From the IMG/VR virus record IMGVR_UViG_3300032297_000176, positions 1-44,488 of that record: a DNA stretch of 44,488 bases, one strand, 5' to 3'. Position numbers and translations under genes: made by a program. This document shows, piece after piece, positions 1 to 8,537 of the stretch. This DNA is from a virus. Positions within the stretch are counted from its first letter, which is position 1. Each line of letters opens with the position of its first letter. The notes beneath the pieces were generated by a model. The model was not told the origin of the DNA and searched no databases. It worked only from the letters and a program-made list of their open reading frames with translations.

Positions 1-123
1 CCATTGCTGCAAGGCGGCTTGCTTGGCAGCTCTTCCCGCAGTTGTCTGCGTCCAGTCATATTGCATTGACTTGGTTTCTCCAGTAGCTGGATCTTTCCAA
101 GAAGTTGTTTCACCCTGTACTAG
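1..123. repeat. Left copy of the 123-bp terminal direct repeat
   Basis: These 123 bases are identical to the last 123 bases of the window. The repeat lies inside a protein gene whose reading frame passes through it unbroken on joining the two ends. That makes a circular or circularly permuted molecule more likely than a true short-repeat terminus, although a physical direct terminal repeat inside a gene cannot be excluded. Confidence 0.97.
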
Positions 124-759
124 CTCACGAACCTTGTTGTCTGGGCCACGTGTTAGACCCATGTCAAACAGCGCTTGTGGTGAAGTCTGATCAGTGTAAC
201 CTTTTTCAATTCCGGCACGCTGAGAGCTCTGCTGCTTCTGTTGCTGAGTTCCAAGACCGCGCTCTCCTCCAGCGTAAGCACCGCTACGAAGTGTGCCACG
301 TGACGCCATCTCAGCTGCTAGTCTTCTTTGATCCTGAACAGCCTGAGTGTCAAAGTTTTTAAGCTGACCTGTAGCGCCGTAGACGTCTGTGTAAAGGTTT
401 GAAAGACGCTCTAGCTCGCCAACGCTTTGACCCCTAAAGCCACCAAGCGCTTCGTTCATGTAGTACTGGTAAACCGGATCGTTTAGTGCAGTGTTTGGGT
501 CCAGGTTAGGGGCAGCGGGAGCAGCAGGAGCTGCAGTTGCTTCTGGAGTAATAGACTGTGGTGTAATTGCAGCCTGTGCTGGAACAGTTAGCGCTGATGC
601 GTTAAATGAGTTAAAGGCTGGTGCATTGTAGTTTGATGTGCCAGGTACTTTTCCAGCTGCACGATTTGTGCTTCTTATGGCGTTAGTCCTACCCCTGTTG
701 CTAGCGTCGCCCCTACCAAGTCTTTGTACGGAAGATCCTCCGTCGAAACGCATTACCAT
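1..759 (-). CDS. Virion-associated protein candidate, N-terminal part (gene continues across the junction)
   Basis: Function not recognised. The gene starts at ATG 759, whose A is shared with the TAA stop of the 72-residue gene upstream (TAATG coupling), and runs off the left edge after 253 codons. Joined to the right edge it continues for 12 more codons to a TAG at 44327-44329, giving 265 residues. The N-terminal third is rich in Gly, Arg, Asn, Ala and Pro, with an Ala/Pro linker around residues 65-85. The middle and C-terminal part is helical, with a Gln-rich stretch near residue 180. It lies between the tail nozzle gene and the large ejection protein genes in one tightly packed operon, so a minor virion or ejection role is likely by position only. 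Confidence 0.8.
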   Translation of the reverse strand, partial: MVMRFDGGSSVQRLGRGDASNRGRTNAIRSTNRAAGKVPGTSNYNAPAFNSFNASALTVPAQAAITPQSITPEATAAPAAPAAPNLDPNTALNDPVYQYYMNEALGGFRGQSVGELERLSNLYTDVYGATGQLKNFDTQAVQDQRRLAAEMASRGTLRSGAYAGGERGLGTQQQKQQSSQRAGIEKGYTDQTSPQALFDMGLTRGPDNKVRELVQGETTSWKDPATGETKSMQYDWTQTTAGRAAKQAALQQW

Positions 760-977
760 TAGTTGAACCTCATTGCGTCCGAGCTAGCGTAAGCACCCTT
801 AGCGGTTGCCTTAAGTTTTGCCTGTAATGCATTTCTGCGAACCTTTTTCTTACGATCGCGCTCTGCATAACCGGTTTTGTCAACTGGTCCCATTGTGGGA
901 TTGTAGCGTCCGCTACCGTAAACCTTAGCACCTGCTGCAAAAGCATTGAAATCGGGTGCACCAAATGCTTTTGCCAT
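759..977 (-). CDS. Small basic protein of the late operon, 72 aa
   Basis: Function not recognised. It begins MAKAFGAPDFNAF and has a strongly basic centre (Arg/Lys-rich around residues 40-55). The start at 977 touches the stop of the nozzle-like protein and the stop overlaps the next start (TAATG), so it is translated within the late operon. A basic small protein in this position could bind DNA or act as a minor head or ejection component, but nothing in the sequence proves it. A 64-residue ORF in another frame of the same stretch is a shadow. Confidence 0.75.
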   Translation of the reverse strand: MAKAFGAPDFNAFAAGAKVYGSGRYNPTMGPVDKTGYAERDRKKKVRRNALQAKLKATAKGAYASSDAMRFN

Positions 978-2557
978 TAGTTAACTCCCTTGGTCATCTT
1001 AGCCTTTTCCCCAATCATTGGAGTTATGCTAAATACCTGCGTAGGCGCGGTGGCCGATGTGCCATCACAACTAAAGTATACCTCAAAAAAGATGCGCCTA
1101 AAGCGCAATCCGCGCTCCAGTTTAAGTAGAGTTCTTTGAGGCCTACCTGAAGGGATTTGCCTAACGCTTTCTACTGGAGGAGCCTCGTTAACTGGAGTGT
1201 CCCATGTACCTGATTCTAGGTAATCCCATGTGTAGCCGTCCATTTGGCTCCACTCATTTTGATAGGTGGTTACACCTACCACGTGGGCTTGTGTTGTAAC
1301 CTGGCCAGCAGCAGCCATGTCAACAGCCCACCAATATAATCTCTTCCATTCTGCTGGAGTATTAAAGTCGTAAATCCTAGTTCTTACTTGGCATTCAAAT
1401 TCTTCAGAAGCGGTAGAGCTTACGTTAATGTTATCAATTTGGTATATCTTCCATTTTGAAGACTCTGGAGATCCGCTAATGCCGTAGCCAACTTCATACG
1501 GCAGGATTTCGTCGGCAAGCCTTGCGCGTTGTTTTACGATTGCAAGCTTTGAAAAAGCAGAATCCCAAATGCTCCATGTACCTGTAAGTAGGTTTAGTAT
1601 GTAAGAAACGCCATTAAACCAAACAATTGCACGATCTCCAAAAACAGAAACAGCGTAGTCTTTTTTCCACAAAGTAGGCTCTATGCCGGGGAAAATCTCT
1701 TCTCCTTTGAAGTTAACTTTTTGAGCGTTAAGTGGGGAAAAAGAGTCGTTTAGGTACTTGTAGAGAATCTGATCATGCAAAACTACGTAACCGTTTTGAT
1801 ACACAGCAACACAGTCAGGATTTTCTGCTCCAATCCCCTGCTGGATAAGAGAAATGACACCCTCTTCTACGAGGGCAGAGTAAGTCAGGGTGTAGGTAGA
1901 AGCGCTTTTAAATATAATAATCTTGCTGTAATCGGCAATAACAGAGCTTATACGCTGACCATCTCCACGGCCAATTTCAAAAACAGAGTCGGTGTTCCAA
2001 GTATAAACACCGGCTGGCTCAGTCAGTGTGATAATATCGCTGAAATAAAGCTTAGTTTGACTTGCGGTGTTGGCTACACCCCAGCCAAAGAACCTGTCTC
2101 TAAATACTGCTAGACCATCTAGGGCTGGCATGGTTGAAATTGCAGTTGCACCACCAGACAGCTTCCATCTCATACCTCCGGTAGTTTTTTTGCTAAATAC
2201 AGCCTCGTCATTGTATTGAATAAAAGAAGATGCTTTGTGAGCCCAAACTTCAATCCAAGCATTTTCTGCATCAATGTCTTTAACCCAGGTTTTTGCGTCA
2301 GTAGTTACAACAATGTATCGTGGGCCATTTGCAGGCGTGTAAAAACCTAGGATGTCTATGTATTGACCAGACACTGGCGACGGAATACCGCTATCAAAAA
2401 TTGGAGGCCTGGATATTAAAGCACCGTTAGGTGAGAAATCCATGTTTAATAAATATGGAACTTCGTTTTCTGCAATTGAGGATGGGTCCCAATAGTTATT
2501 TAAACCACCAGAAAAGTCCTTAAGAGATACCGAGCGTTCTCGAATTAGATCAGACAA
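977..2557 (-). CDS. Tail nozzle / tail stabilisation protein, podovirus type
   Basis: 526 residues. The N-terminus (residues 10-50) has the pattern seen in podovirus tail-tube and nozzle proteins of the P22 gp10 / T7 gp12 kind: an FSGGLN motif followed by N-x-D-F and a start-of-propeller strand. The rest is beta-rich with many aromatic residues and Gly turns, as expected for a propeller-like ring. It overlaps the adaptor gene upstream by 8 bases and abuts the small basic gene downstream. A role as the distal part of a short tail is inferred from fold pattern and from its position directly after the adaptor. Exact family is uncertain. Confidence 0.72.
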   Translation of the reverse strand: MSDLIRERSVSLKDFSGGLNNYWDPSSIAENEVPYLLNMDFSPNGALISRPPIFDSGIPSPVSGQYIDILGFYTPANGPRYIVVTTDAKTWVKDIDAENAWIEVWAHKASSFIQYNDEAVFSKKTTGGMRWKLSGGATAISTMPALDGLAVFRDRFFGWGVANTASQTKLYFSDIITLTEPAGVYTWNTDSVFEIGRGDGQRISSVIADYSKIIIFKSASTYTLTYSALVEEGVISLIQQGIGAENPDCVAVYQNGYVVLHDQILYKYLNDSFSPLNAQKVNFKGEEIFPGIEPTLWKKDYAVSVFGDRAIVWFNGVSYILNLLTGTWSIWDSAFSKLAIVKQRARLADEILPYEVGYGISGSPESSKWKIYQIDNINVSSTASEEFECQVRTRIYDFNTPAEWKRLYWWAVDMAAAGQVTTQAHVVGVTTYQNEWSQMDGYTWDYLESGTWDTPVNEAPPVESVRQIPSGRPQRTLLKLERGLRFRRIFFEVYFSCDGTSATAPTQVFSITPMIGEKAKMTKGVN

Positions 2558-3221
2558 GGTAATCGTCCGGATCTGCCATTACCTGAGGGTACTTCGAAAT
2601 TTGAGAAGTATTTTCCCTTAGGTACTGACGGTCGAGACCTTCCCTAAAATGTCCTCTCTTTAGCTCGGCTGCGTTAAAGTTCTCGTCCAACTCTAAGGCC
2701 TGGGCCATTACGTAAGAAACGAGCTCATTTAAATAGCGGTCAGGGATGTTAAGTATTGCTGATCCACTGATAGTTGTTACTGGCGTTGGTTGCTTAACAA
2801 ATTCCATTTTTAGGCCATTTGCAAAGTCTTTTTGTGGAACCGGGTAGAAGGTTATTATTCCAGCACGCTCTTGCCAAAGCAGTGGAACATCTGCCTTTGC
2901 AAGAAGGTTAGGGTCTTCTTTAAGGATAAACTCTCTAAACTCCTGAGGGGAAACGTTTCTCACTGGGCGTCCATCGACATACAAAGCCTCTATGTATTGG
3001 ACTTTATCTAATGGGAAGCTGTAATCAGCCTGACCGCTTACTATGCTTGCAAACTTAGTGTCTTTTAAAATTGCGTTGTTGTTTACAATTTCCTGTTGAC
3101 CATCATTGATCCATCTGACGAGCATTGCATCTGTGATCTGGGATCCGGAAGTGTCGCCAAAAGAGACCTTTACTCGGTCTGCTACATCCTGTGTAGTTCT
3201 AGTGAAAGTTTCGGTTGGCAT
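2550..3221 (-). CDS. Head-tail adaptor protein
   Basis: 223 residues. An N-terminal helical segment with D-A-M-L-V-R-W-I-N-D-G (about residues 27-37) is typical of adaptor proteins that dock under the portal. A central beta region contains a Y-x-F-P-L-D strand and a P-x-L-W-x-E-R-x-G-x-I-T-F-Y-P-V-P motif, common in podovirus adaptors. The C-terminal half is helical. The gene lies between a small head protein and the nozzle-like gene, with 1-base and 8-base overlaps, the usual order capsid, adaptor, nozzle. This is a family-level call from pattern and order. Confidence 0.75.
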   Translation of the reverse strand: MPTETFTRTTQDVADRVKVSFGDTSGSQITDAMLVRWINDGQQEIVNNNAILKDTKFASIVSGQADYSFPLDKVQYIEALYVDGRPVRNVSPQEFREFILKEDPNLLAKADVPLLWQERAGIITFYPVPQKDFANGLKMEFVKQPTPVTTISGSAILNIPDRYLNELVSYVMAQALELDENFNAAELKRGHFREGLDRQYLRENTSQISKYPQVMADPDDYLV

Positions 3222-3643
3222 TACTTCCTAAGCACCTTCCCATTGTGGCGGTATTCATTCTTGTTTGACTTCATGATCGAGGTCATAACTTCTTTCTTTT
3301 CCTCCATCCATTCTAGCTCACGCTTGGCCTTCATGGCGGCTTCTGCCATCTCTAAAATTCTTAAACGGTTAACCTTAGAATTTGGATCGTGCATGTTGTT
3401 CTCTACAAGCCAGGCAACAATTCTTTGATCAACTTCTGACTCCCTCATGTAGCGAATTACGTAAGGTGGAAGCATGTGTGGTTCGTCTATAAGTGCAAAC
3501 GGTGTCTCTGGATTGTAGGCTGGGTGCAAAGCGTCAACCCTGATAAGCCTTACTGTTGGGAAAAGATCCCGGACTACCTCAGCTACTCTACGGTGATCAC
3601 CGGAGTAAAGTCCATCAATTTTATCGAATTGTATATATGACAT
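3221..3643 (-). CDS. Small head-associated protein, 140 aa
   Basis: Function not recognised. The start ATG at 3643 has a clear ribosome site (AGGAGA five bases upstream). The N-terminal half is mixed alpha/beta; residues 95-125 form a charged helix, and the tail is basic. It directly follows the capsid gene and a 15-bp hairpin, and overlaps the adaptor start by one base. Position suggests a head decoration, head completion or connector-associated protein; this is inference from order only. Confidence 0.75.
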   Translation of the reverse strand: MSYIQFDKIDGLYSGDHRRVAEVVRDLFPTVRLIRVDALHPAYNPETPFALIDEPHMLPPYVIRYMRESEVDQRIVAWLVENNMHDPNSKVNRLRILEMAEAAMKAKRELEWMEEKKEVMTSIMKSNKNEYRHNGKVLRK

Positions 3644-3663
3644 TTTTGTCTCCTATGTTGAAA

Positions 3664-3703
3664 CCCGTAGGGATCAGGTGAGACGGGGCCTGATCCCTAC
3701 GGG
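3664..3703 (-). terminator. Strong hairpin between capsid gene and next gene
   Basis: A perfect 15-bp inverted repeat (arms 3664-3678 and 3689-3703, 10-base loop) lies between the capsid stop at 3718 and the ribosome site of the 140-residue gene. On the minus strand it is followed by only three T residues, so it is a poor intrinsic terminator. It is better read as a partial terminator, an RNA-processing site, or a 3'-end stabiliser of the capsid message. Confidence 0.75.
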
Positions 3704-3717
3704 CAGTTATTCGCTTC

Positions 3718-4935
3718 TTACTTCTCAGTGATGTTTGATAGTACCGCGTGTGCGTTTCTGCGGTAGGTACCAAGCTGTGAGTACTGGTAGATGCGAGCTT
3801 CGTAGGCGTCGGTGTCTGCGACACGGGACCACATTGATCCGTCGCGGTCCATCCAAGCCCAGTCCTTCTTGCGGTTTACTACAATCTCCTTGCTCGATAG
3901 AGCATAGAGTGTACCCTTCGGGGCTGCGTAGTCAGAGACGAACTTGATTGGCTTGCCAACCGCGTCGAATGTGAATGAACGCTGTCCACCTTCAAGAGTC
4001 GCGCCATTAGTGAACTGGCGTAGGCCCTGAAGTAGGTCCCAGTAGGCGTTGAAAACGCCTGGGCTAGCTAGCATTACGTCAACGTCGCCACCCTTCTTGT
4101 CAACCTTCTGAACTAGGTTGATAAGAGCAAGCTCGGTTAGTGTACCGGTTGAGGTTCCTGGGGTTCCAAGAGCCTGTACGGTTGCCTTCCAAACTGGGTA
4201 TTCTGCTGGGTCGATTTCGTGTAGCTCGGTGCTGTCGTTAACGATAGCTGAGAGACCAGTCCATTCCTTACCGAAGCTGTTTGTTCCGTTGGAAGCGCGA
4301 ACTAGGAAGTTTCCTGCGTCCAAGCCAGGTCCAACAGTACCAGTTACGGTAATGGTGTTGTTCTCTTCGTCGATTGAAACGATCTCTAGGTGACCCGCAC
4401 CGTTCTGCTTTGCGCCAGTAGTAGCGTCAACACAGTCGAAGGTGATTCCCTCTTCTAGGAAGTGGGTTGAGTCAACTTCGATAACTAGGCCTGAAGGCTG
4501 GTCAACTACAACTGCTAGTTTTCCAGAGCCATCTCCGTAAACCTGACGGTTTAGGTCGTTAGCTAGGTCCTTCTTTAGACCGCGGATTTCGTTGTCAACA
4601 ACGTTGATAAAGGACTGGTAGTCCTCTGAAGCCTGCTCGAATAGCTGACCGTCAACCTCGATGGATCCGTATAGGTTGGTTAGGTACAGGTGAGCCTGCT
4701 TGTACTTCTGAGCTCCGGCTAGAGGTAGCTTCTCGCGAACGCCACGTGCACCGATTCCCTGGTTACGTCCAATGTGGGTGTCGAAGATAACTTCTTTACC
4801 GTTCTTGGTGATGTTAGCGGATGAAGCCTCGATGAGCTGCAGTGCAGGGTTCTTGTCGCGCAGCTGCTCGTGGAGGTCTCCATACACTAGTTTGATTGCT
4901 TCTGACGCAAAAGTCAGAATTGATTGTCCTGCCAT
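3718..4935 (-). CDS. Major capsid protein, HK97-fold type
   Basis: 405 residues. The N-terminal region lacks a long delta domain, fitting a phage with a separate scaffold gene. Residues around 75-135 hold the strand-helix pattern of a capsid E-loop and spine helix (Y-x-x-A-x-L-Y-L-T-N-L-Y-G-S-I-E followed by a long helix ending D-L-N-R-Q-V-Y-G-D-G-S-G). The start has an AGGAGT ribosome site seven bases upstream. It is the only late gene flanked on both sides by strong hairpins and it has the longest 5' gap in the operon, which suggests separately tuned expression. Identity rests on order after portal and scaffold plus these patterns. Confidence 0.85.
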   Translation of the reverse strand: MAGQSILTFASEAIKLVYGDLHEQLRDKNPALQLIEASSANITKNGKEVIFDTHIGRNQGIGARGVREKLPLAGAQKYKQAHLYLTNLYGSIEVDGQLFEQASEDYQSFINVVDNEIRGLKKDLANDLNRQVYGDGSGKLAVVVDQPSGLVIEVDSTHFLEEGITFDCVDATTGAKQNGAGHLEIVSIDEENNTITVTGTVGPGLDAGNFLVRASNGTNSFGKEWTGLSAIVNDSTELHEIDPAEYPVWKATVQALGTPGTSTGTLTELALINLVQKVDKKGGDVDVMLASPGVFNAYWDLLQGLRQFTNGATLEGGQRSFTFDAVGKPIKFVSDYAAPKGTLYALSSKEIVVNRKKDWAWMDRDGSMWSRVADTDAYEARIYQYSQLGTYRRNAHAVLSNITEK

Positions 4936-5064
4936 GTAAATGACTCCTAGATTGTTTGTATGAATAAATGAAATAGCGATATACGCTCAAGTCCTTTTGC
5001 CCTGACCCCTTGGGGGCTGTACTTACAGACTCTTTTAGGATACCACAATTAGCTAAATAACAAG
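4936..5064 (-). promoter_or_regulatory. Capsid gene upstream region with possible promoter
   Basis: The 177-base gap before the capsid gene holds a hairpin (separate entry) and this 129-base AT-rich leader. On the minus strand TTGAGC at about 4985-4990 is followed 17-18 bases later by a weak -10 (TTATTC/TATTCA). A short CCCC-AA-GGGG inverted repeat lies further upstream. A dedicated capsid promoter is plausible but the boxes are weak. Confidence 0.35.
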
Positions 5065-5099
5065 AAAGCCGACCCCTTAATGTGACCGGGGTCGGCTTT
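5065..5099 (-). terminator. Rho-independent-like hairpin between scaffold and capsid genes
   Basis: A perfect 12-bp inverted repeat (AAAGCCGACCCC at 5065-5076, partner 5088-5099, 11-base loop). On the minus strand it is followed by a T-rich stretch (TTTCTTGTTATTT); on the plus strand by TTTTT. It could end or attenuate the scaffold transcript while a downstream promoter restarts at the capsid gene. Confidence 0.75.
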
Positions 5100-5112
5100 T
5101 TGTTGTCTCTAA

Positions 5113-5982
5113 TTAAAGGCTATTTGGTCCAGCTTTTAGCTGTTGCTCAAACATTTGAGCTAGCATTGCTTTTTTATCTTTGAAGTCTTTTGGAACTGAG
5201 ACTGACTCAAAAGGAACTCCGCCAGTAGACCCTACAACGATAGGGGCATCTCCGGCTGCTGAGTTGGCAGAACCAACCTTTTTAAAGCCAACCCCCGTAA
5301 TGCTTACTAGCTTCTTTGCTGCGTCAAGAACCGATAGATCTTGTCCTCTAGCTAGGGCGGAATCCATTAGCTCGATAATTGCTTGTTCTTGCTTTTCGCT
5401 GATCTGGTAGACGTCTCTTAGACCCTCCATTTCAGCCTCAATTACCTTAAGCTCTTCAGCGGTTTGGCGCTCAAGATCCTGCTTTGAGATTTGCTCTTCT
5501 AGGGTTTTTAGCTTCTCGTCCCTAGCAGCCAGCTCTTTCTGAAGTTTTGGAGATAGCTCTGATTCCTCGTAAAGGTCATTTTCTTCAATGATCTCATCGG
5601 CAACCTTTTCAGCATCTTTTTCTAGAAGACCTTGAGCCACAAGAGCCCTAGTTAGGTTTTCGTGAATAGTTACTGGATCTTCTGAGATCGCTTTAGCCAG
5701 CTGAATGCTCTGGTTAATGTAATCAGCGTCGATCTTGTTGTCAACAAAGTCCTTGTACGGAGAGAACTTTTCCATTTGCTGTTGGTAGTACTTGTCCTGC
5801 TCCTGTAGGTGCGGAAGTACTTTCTGGTGCCAAGCTTCTGGCAACTCAGCGAGAAGCTTTTCATGTGCAGGGTGAGCTTTAAAAGGCTCTGCTGCCGGAG
5901 CTTCAGGGGTTTCGAGGTCAGGTGTTTCTACCTCAGGCGTTTCTAGACCTAGATCTTCTAGGTTTGTTTCTTCGTTGGACAT
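5113..5982 (-). CDS. Capsid assembly scaffold protein
   Basis: 289 residues, acidic and almost all helical. Residues 1-35 are a Glu/Thr/Pro-rich disordered tail with repeated LETPE/VETPD units. Residues 55-230 are predicted coiled coil with many Glu, Lys and Gln residues. The C-terminus is a short charged helix (FKDKKAMLAQMFEQQL) of the kind that contacts the coat protein in podovirus scaffolds. It sits between portal and capsid, the usual place for a scaffold. No protease signature is visible. The short gap to the portal gene contains the ribosome site. Confidence 0.85.
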   Translation of the reverse strand: MSNEETNLEDLGLETPEVETPDLETPEAPAAEPFKAHPAHEKLLAELPEAWHQKVLPHLQEQDKYYQQQMEKFSPYKDFVDNKIDADYINQSIQLAKAISEDPVTIHENLTRALVAQGLLEKDAEKVADEIIEENDLYEESELSPKLQKELAARDEKLKTLEEQISKQDLERQTAEELKVIEAEMEGLRDVYQISEKQEQAIIELMDSALARGQDLSVLDAAKKLVSITGVGFKKVGSANSAAGDAPIVVGSTGGVPFESVSVPKDFKDKKAMLAQMFEQQLKAGPNSL

Positions 5983-5989
5983 GCGTCTC

Positions 5990-8179
5990 CTATCCTAGTT
6001 GTTCTTCAGTCATCCCTGACTGCTCTGGCGCTTCACCAGCCGATGCTGGATCCTCCGCCGGGGCTCCGAGTTGTTGTTCTGGACCCGTCATTCCCATTTG
6101 CGCAATCTGCATCTGACGCTGCATTAATGCAACCTCGTGAGCTTGAATGTGCTTCTGGAACTCTGCTTTAATTTCCTCAGGCAGCAAGTCGAAAGACTGG
6201 CTCTTGCGGAATCTGTTGTGAACCTCGATGTGAACTGCGTGGTTGTCGTAGTCGTGTGCACCAACAACAGCAGGAGGATCCATTGGAATTGGTGTACCGG
6301 TCTCTTCTGCTGAGCCAGGAATAAACTTGTCCTGATCTCCGCGTTCGATACCAGCTTGCCATTCGGAGTAGTACTGCTCGATTTCTTCTGGAGTAAGCTT
6401 CTTCATCATCAGGTTTTCACGCTGAGCTTGGTTCTCGTCGATCTTGATCAAGTTGTAGTACTGCTTCAGCATACCCATTTCTAGTACGCGCAAGCCATCT
6501 TGTGGAGAGATGAAGCCCATCTTCATCCATTCGGTGATTAATGCTTGGCGAGCAGACTTTGATGTAGGTAATGCTGATCCGGATTCAATTCGAATATCCG
6601 TACCAGATGCGATGTCCGCACCAGACAACATTAGCGCGTCAAATGATCCATCTGTACCGACAGTCTTGATCAAGCGATCAGTCTGTACGTACTGGACAAA
6701 TAGGCTAAGGGCCTGCCTTGCTAGTTTCTCTAGTGCAGCTTCAATGCTATTAAAAATAGTCGTTAGGTAAGCATCGTCTCTTTCGCCAAGGTAGGCAATA
6801 GCAGTAGCTGCAGTTACACCTGGAGCCGAGTCACCACGGCTGATCTGGTGCTGACCAGAAATGTCTTCAAAATCAGTCTGTAGCTGTTGGATTTCTTGAA
6901 TCACGTAGCTAGGGATTGGTTGAATTGGAATAGGAGTTGGGAACTGGAATCCTGGACGAACAGGAACCCATAGACCAGCTTTGGCTGTAATACGCTTAGG
7001 GTCTACTGAACCCTCGGCGTACATCATCTGAGGCTTTGACATCAGGTTCTTAGCGTGAATGATTTGAGAACGGGTTCTGTTGTATTCGCGCTGTAGCGGA
7101 ATTAGGTTCTTTACTACGGAGCGACGGTAGAACTTACCGTTCTGAATGCCGTGCAAGTGCGCAATTGGGTACTGGCCGTGAGCGTAAGGAATGCCTTCTT
7201 CTGAGTACTGAACGATCTCGTTGTCTACGATTGTAACTAGTCCACCCTTTGGTAGCCATGGGCAACCGTTTGGCTTTGCCCACATCTCGATAACCAAAAC
7301 CATGTCAGGGCGAGCGCTGTCAACTCCACGAAGATCCATAAGAGCTGCCTCTTGGATGTCGGTTGAGTTTACCTTTGTAGGGGTGAAGTCCTTAGGAAGA
7401 ACGTTCTTAAATGTTGACTTTACCCACAGCTCAGACTTTGTGTATACGTTGAAAATGAACGGCTGCTCTTCTATGTCTTCTTGAGCTAGGTCCGGAACAA
7501 AAACGTGGAACGGAGAAACTGCTTCAAACTTTACGTCACCAGTTGCTGTGACTTCTTGAGTAACTTTCTTTTCTCCAGTTAGCTGATCAACATCGGTTCT
7601 TGGAGTTTTGATTTGAACGGAAGAGTCCCACATTGCCTTAATAAAACCATTGCCTGTGATAGCTCTCCAGAACTCAGCTTTCTGAAGAATCTGAGTTTGA
7701 AAGTTGTTTTTGTCGTAAACAGACTGCCACACCTGCTCAGCTGCAGTTGCTGCTAGAAGATCATCGTCATCGTTAGAGGCTGGTACTACTGAAGCAGATG
7801 GCTGACCAGAAGTTGTCTTTGCAACCTCAGTACGGATAACAGGCTCAATGCGGTTAACAGTAATGCGAGGAAGACCTGATGGGTTTGGTTCTTCAGACAA
7901 TCCCTGACGGCCGTTGATCGTTGCCCATGAGTGGTACTGCTGACCGTTGTAAAAAGCTAGCTGAAGGTACCAATCGTTTTCTTCGGTTCTACGGTTTAGT
8001 CGACACTTGTCGTACTCAGCCTTCATCCAAGCAACAAGCTTTTTAGCTTCTTCTCTTTTTTTAAACTTGTTTAAAACGCTATCTTCTACGAGCTCAGAGT
8101 CTTTTACCGTAGGCACTTTCTCAACTACGGTAAGGTCAGGTCCCGCCTGGGCGATCTCGTCTAGTGGGTTAACTGCCAC
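5990..8179 (-). CDS. Portal protein, podovirus type
   Basis: 729 residues, the length of P22/SAR-type podovirus portals rather than the 450-550 of siphoviruses. Residues 45-115 contain the N-terminal wing pattern with Y-N-G-Q-Q-Y-x-S-W and G-L-P-R-I-T-V-N-R-I-E-P, a motif common in these portals. The central part holds the stem helices around residues 390-460 and the C-terminal 120 residues are a Gln/Met-rich helical barrel extension. It starts two bases downstream of the previous gene and is followed by the scaffold gene. It forms the dodecameric ring through which DNA is packed and released. Confidence 0.9.
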   Translation of the reverse strand: MAVNPLDEIAQAGPDLTVVEKVPTVKDSELVEDSVLNKFKKREEAKKLVAWMKAEYDKCRLNRRTEENDWYLQLAFYNGQQYHSWATINGRQGLSEEPNPSGLPRITVNRIEPVIRTEVAKTTSGQPSASVVPASNDDDDLLAATAAEQVWQSVYDKNNFQTQILQKAEFWRAITGNGFIKAMWDSSVQIKTPRTDVDQLTGEKKVTQEVTATGDVKFEAVSPFHVFVPDLAQEDIEEQPFIFNVYTKSELWVKSTFKNVLPKDFTPTKVNSTDIQEAALMDLRGVDSARPDMVLVIEMWAKPNGCPWLPKGGLVTIVDNEIVQYSEEGIPYAHGQYPIAHLHGIQNGKFYRRSVVKNLIPLQREYNRTRSQIIHAKNLMSKPQMMYAEGSVDPKRITAKAGLWVPVRPGFQFPTPIPIQPIPSYVIQEIQQLQTDFEDISGQHQISRGDSAPGVTAATAIAYLGERDDAYLTTIFNSIEAALEKLARQALSLFVQYVQTDRLIKTVGTDGSFDALMLSGADIASGTDIRIESGSALPTSKSARQALITEWMKMGFISPQDGLRVLEMGMLKQYYNLIKIDENQAQRENLMMKKLTPEEIEQYYSEWQAGIERGDQDKFIPGSAEETGTPIPMDPPAVVGAHDYDNHAVHIEVHNRFRKSQSFDLLPEEIKAEFQKHIQAHEVALMQRQMQIAQMGMTGPEQQLGAPAEDPASAGEAPEQSGMTEEQLG

Positions 8180-8180
8180 T

Positions 8181-8537
8181 TTAGTCCTCTATGTCCTCTT
8201 GCTGTATCTTCCAAAGCGCGTCCATACGTGCTTCAGTATTCAATAACTCCTGGTATTCTTCACCAGTCATATACGGTCCATTATACACGGAAGTGTCCAT
8301 AGGTTCTGGTGTTACGGCAGCAACCATTTGGTAGGCGATTGGGTCCTTAGAGCTCAGTAGGTTCAGCGCTTGGCTTAGAAGTTTTTGCTGATCCTTTAGT
8401 GCTTTTCTTTGTAGCTCTAGTGAGCTGTTCAGAGCTTCCAGTGTCGGCTTTAGGACTTTCAGGTTGAACAGGCTTACTAGGAGCAGAGACACTAGCAAGG
8501 CTAGTGACAAAGTTGCCGAGTAGAGAACTGATGTCAT
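8181..8537 (-). CDS. Small membrane protein with coiled coil, overlapping the upstream gene by 191 bases
   Basis: 118 residues. An N-terminal membrane segment (about residues 5-25, Leu/Val/Ser-rich) is followed by a helix likely to form a coiled coil (residues 27-62) and a soluble acidic tail. The start at 8537 has an excellent ribosome site (AAAGGAG, seven bases upstream), so this start is well supported even though it lies 191 bases inside the upstream gene in another frame. The topology recalls an inner-membrane spanin or an accessory holin. The supposed Gram-positive host lacks an outer membrane, so a spanin role would be unexpected. Function unknown. Confidence 0.72.
   Translation of the reverse strand: MTSVLYSATLSLALLVSLLLVSLFNLKVLKPTLEALNSSLELQRKALKDQQKLLSQALNLLSSKDPIAYQMVAAVTPEPMDTSVYNGPYMTGEEYQELLNTEARMDALWKIQQEDIED

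Noticed and set aside
770-964. 64-residue minus ORF inside the 72-residue gene
   Set aside because: Out of frame with a coupled, better-supported gene.
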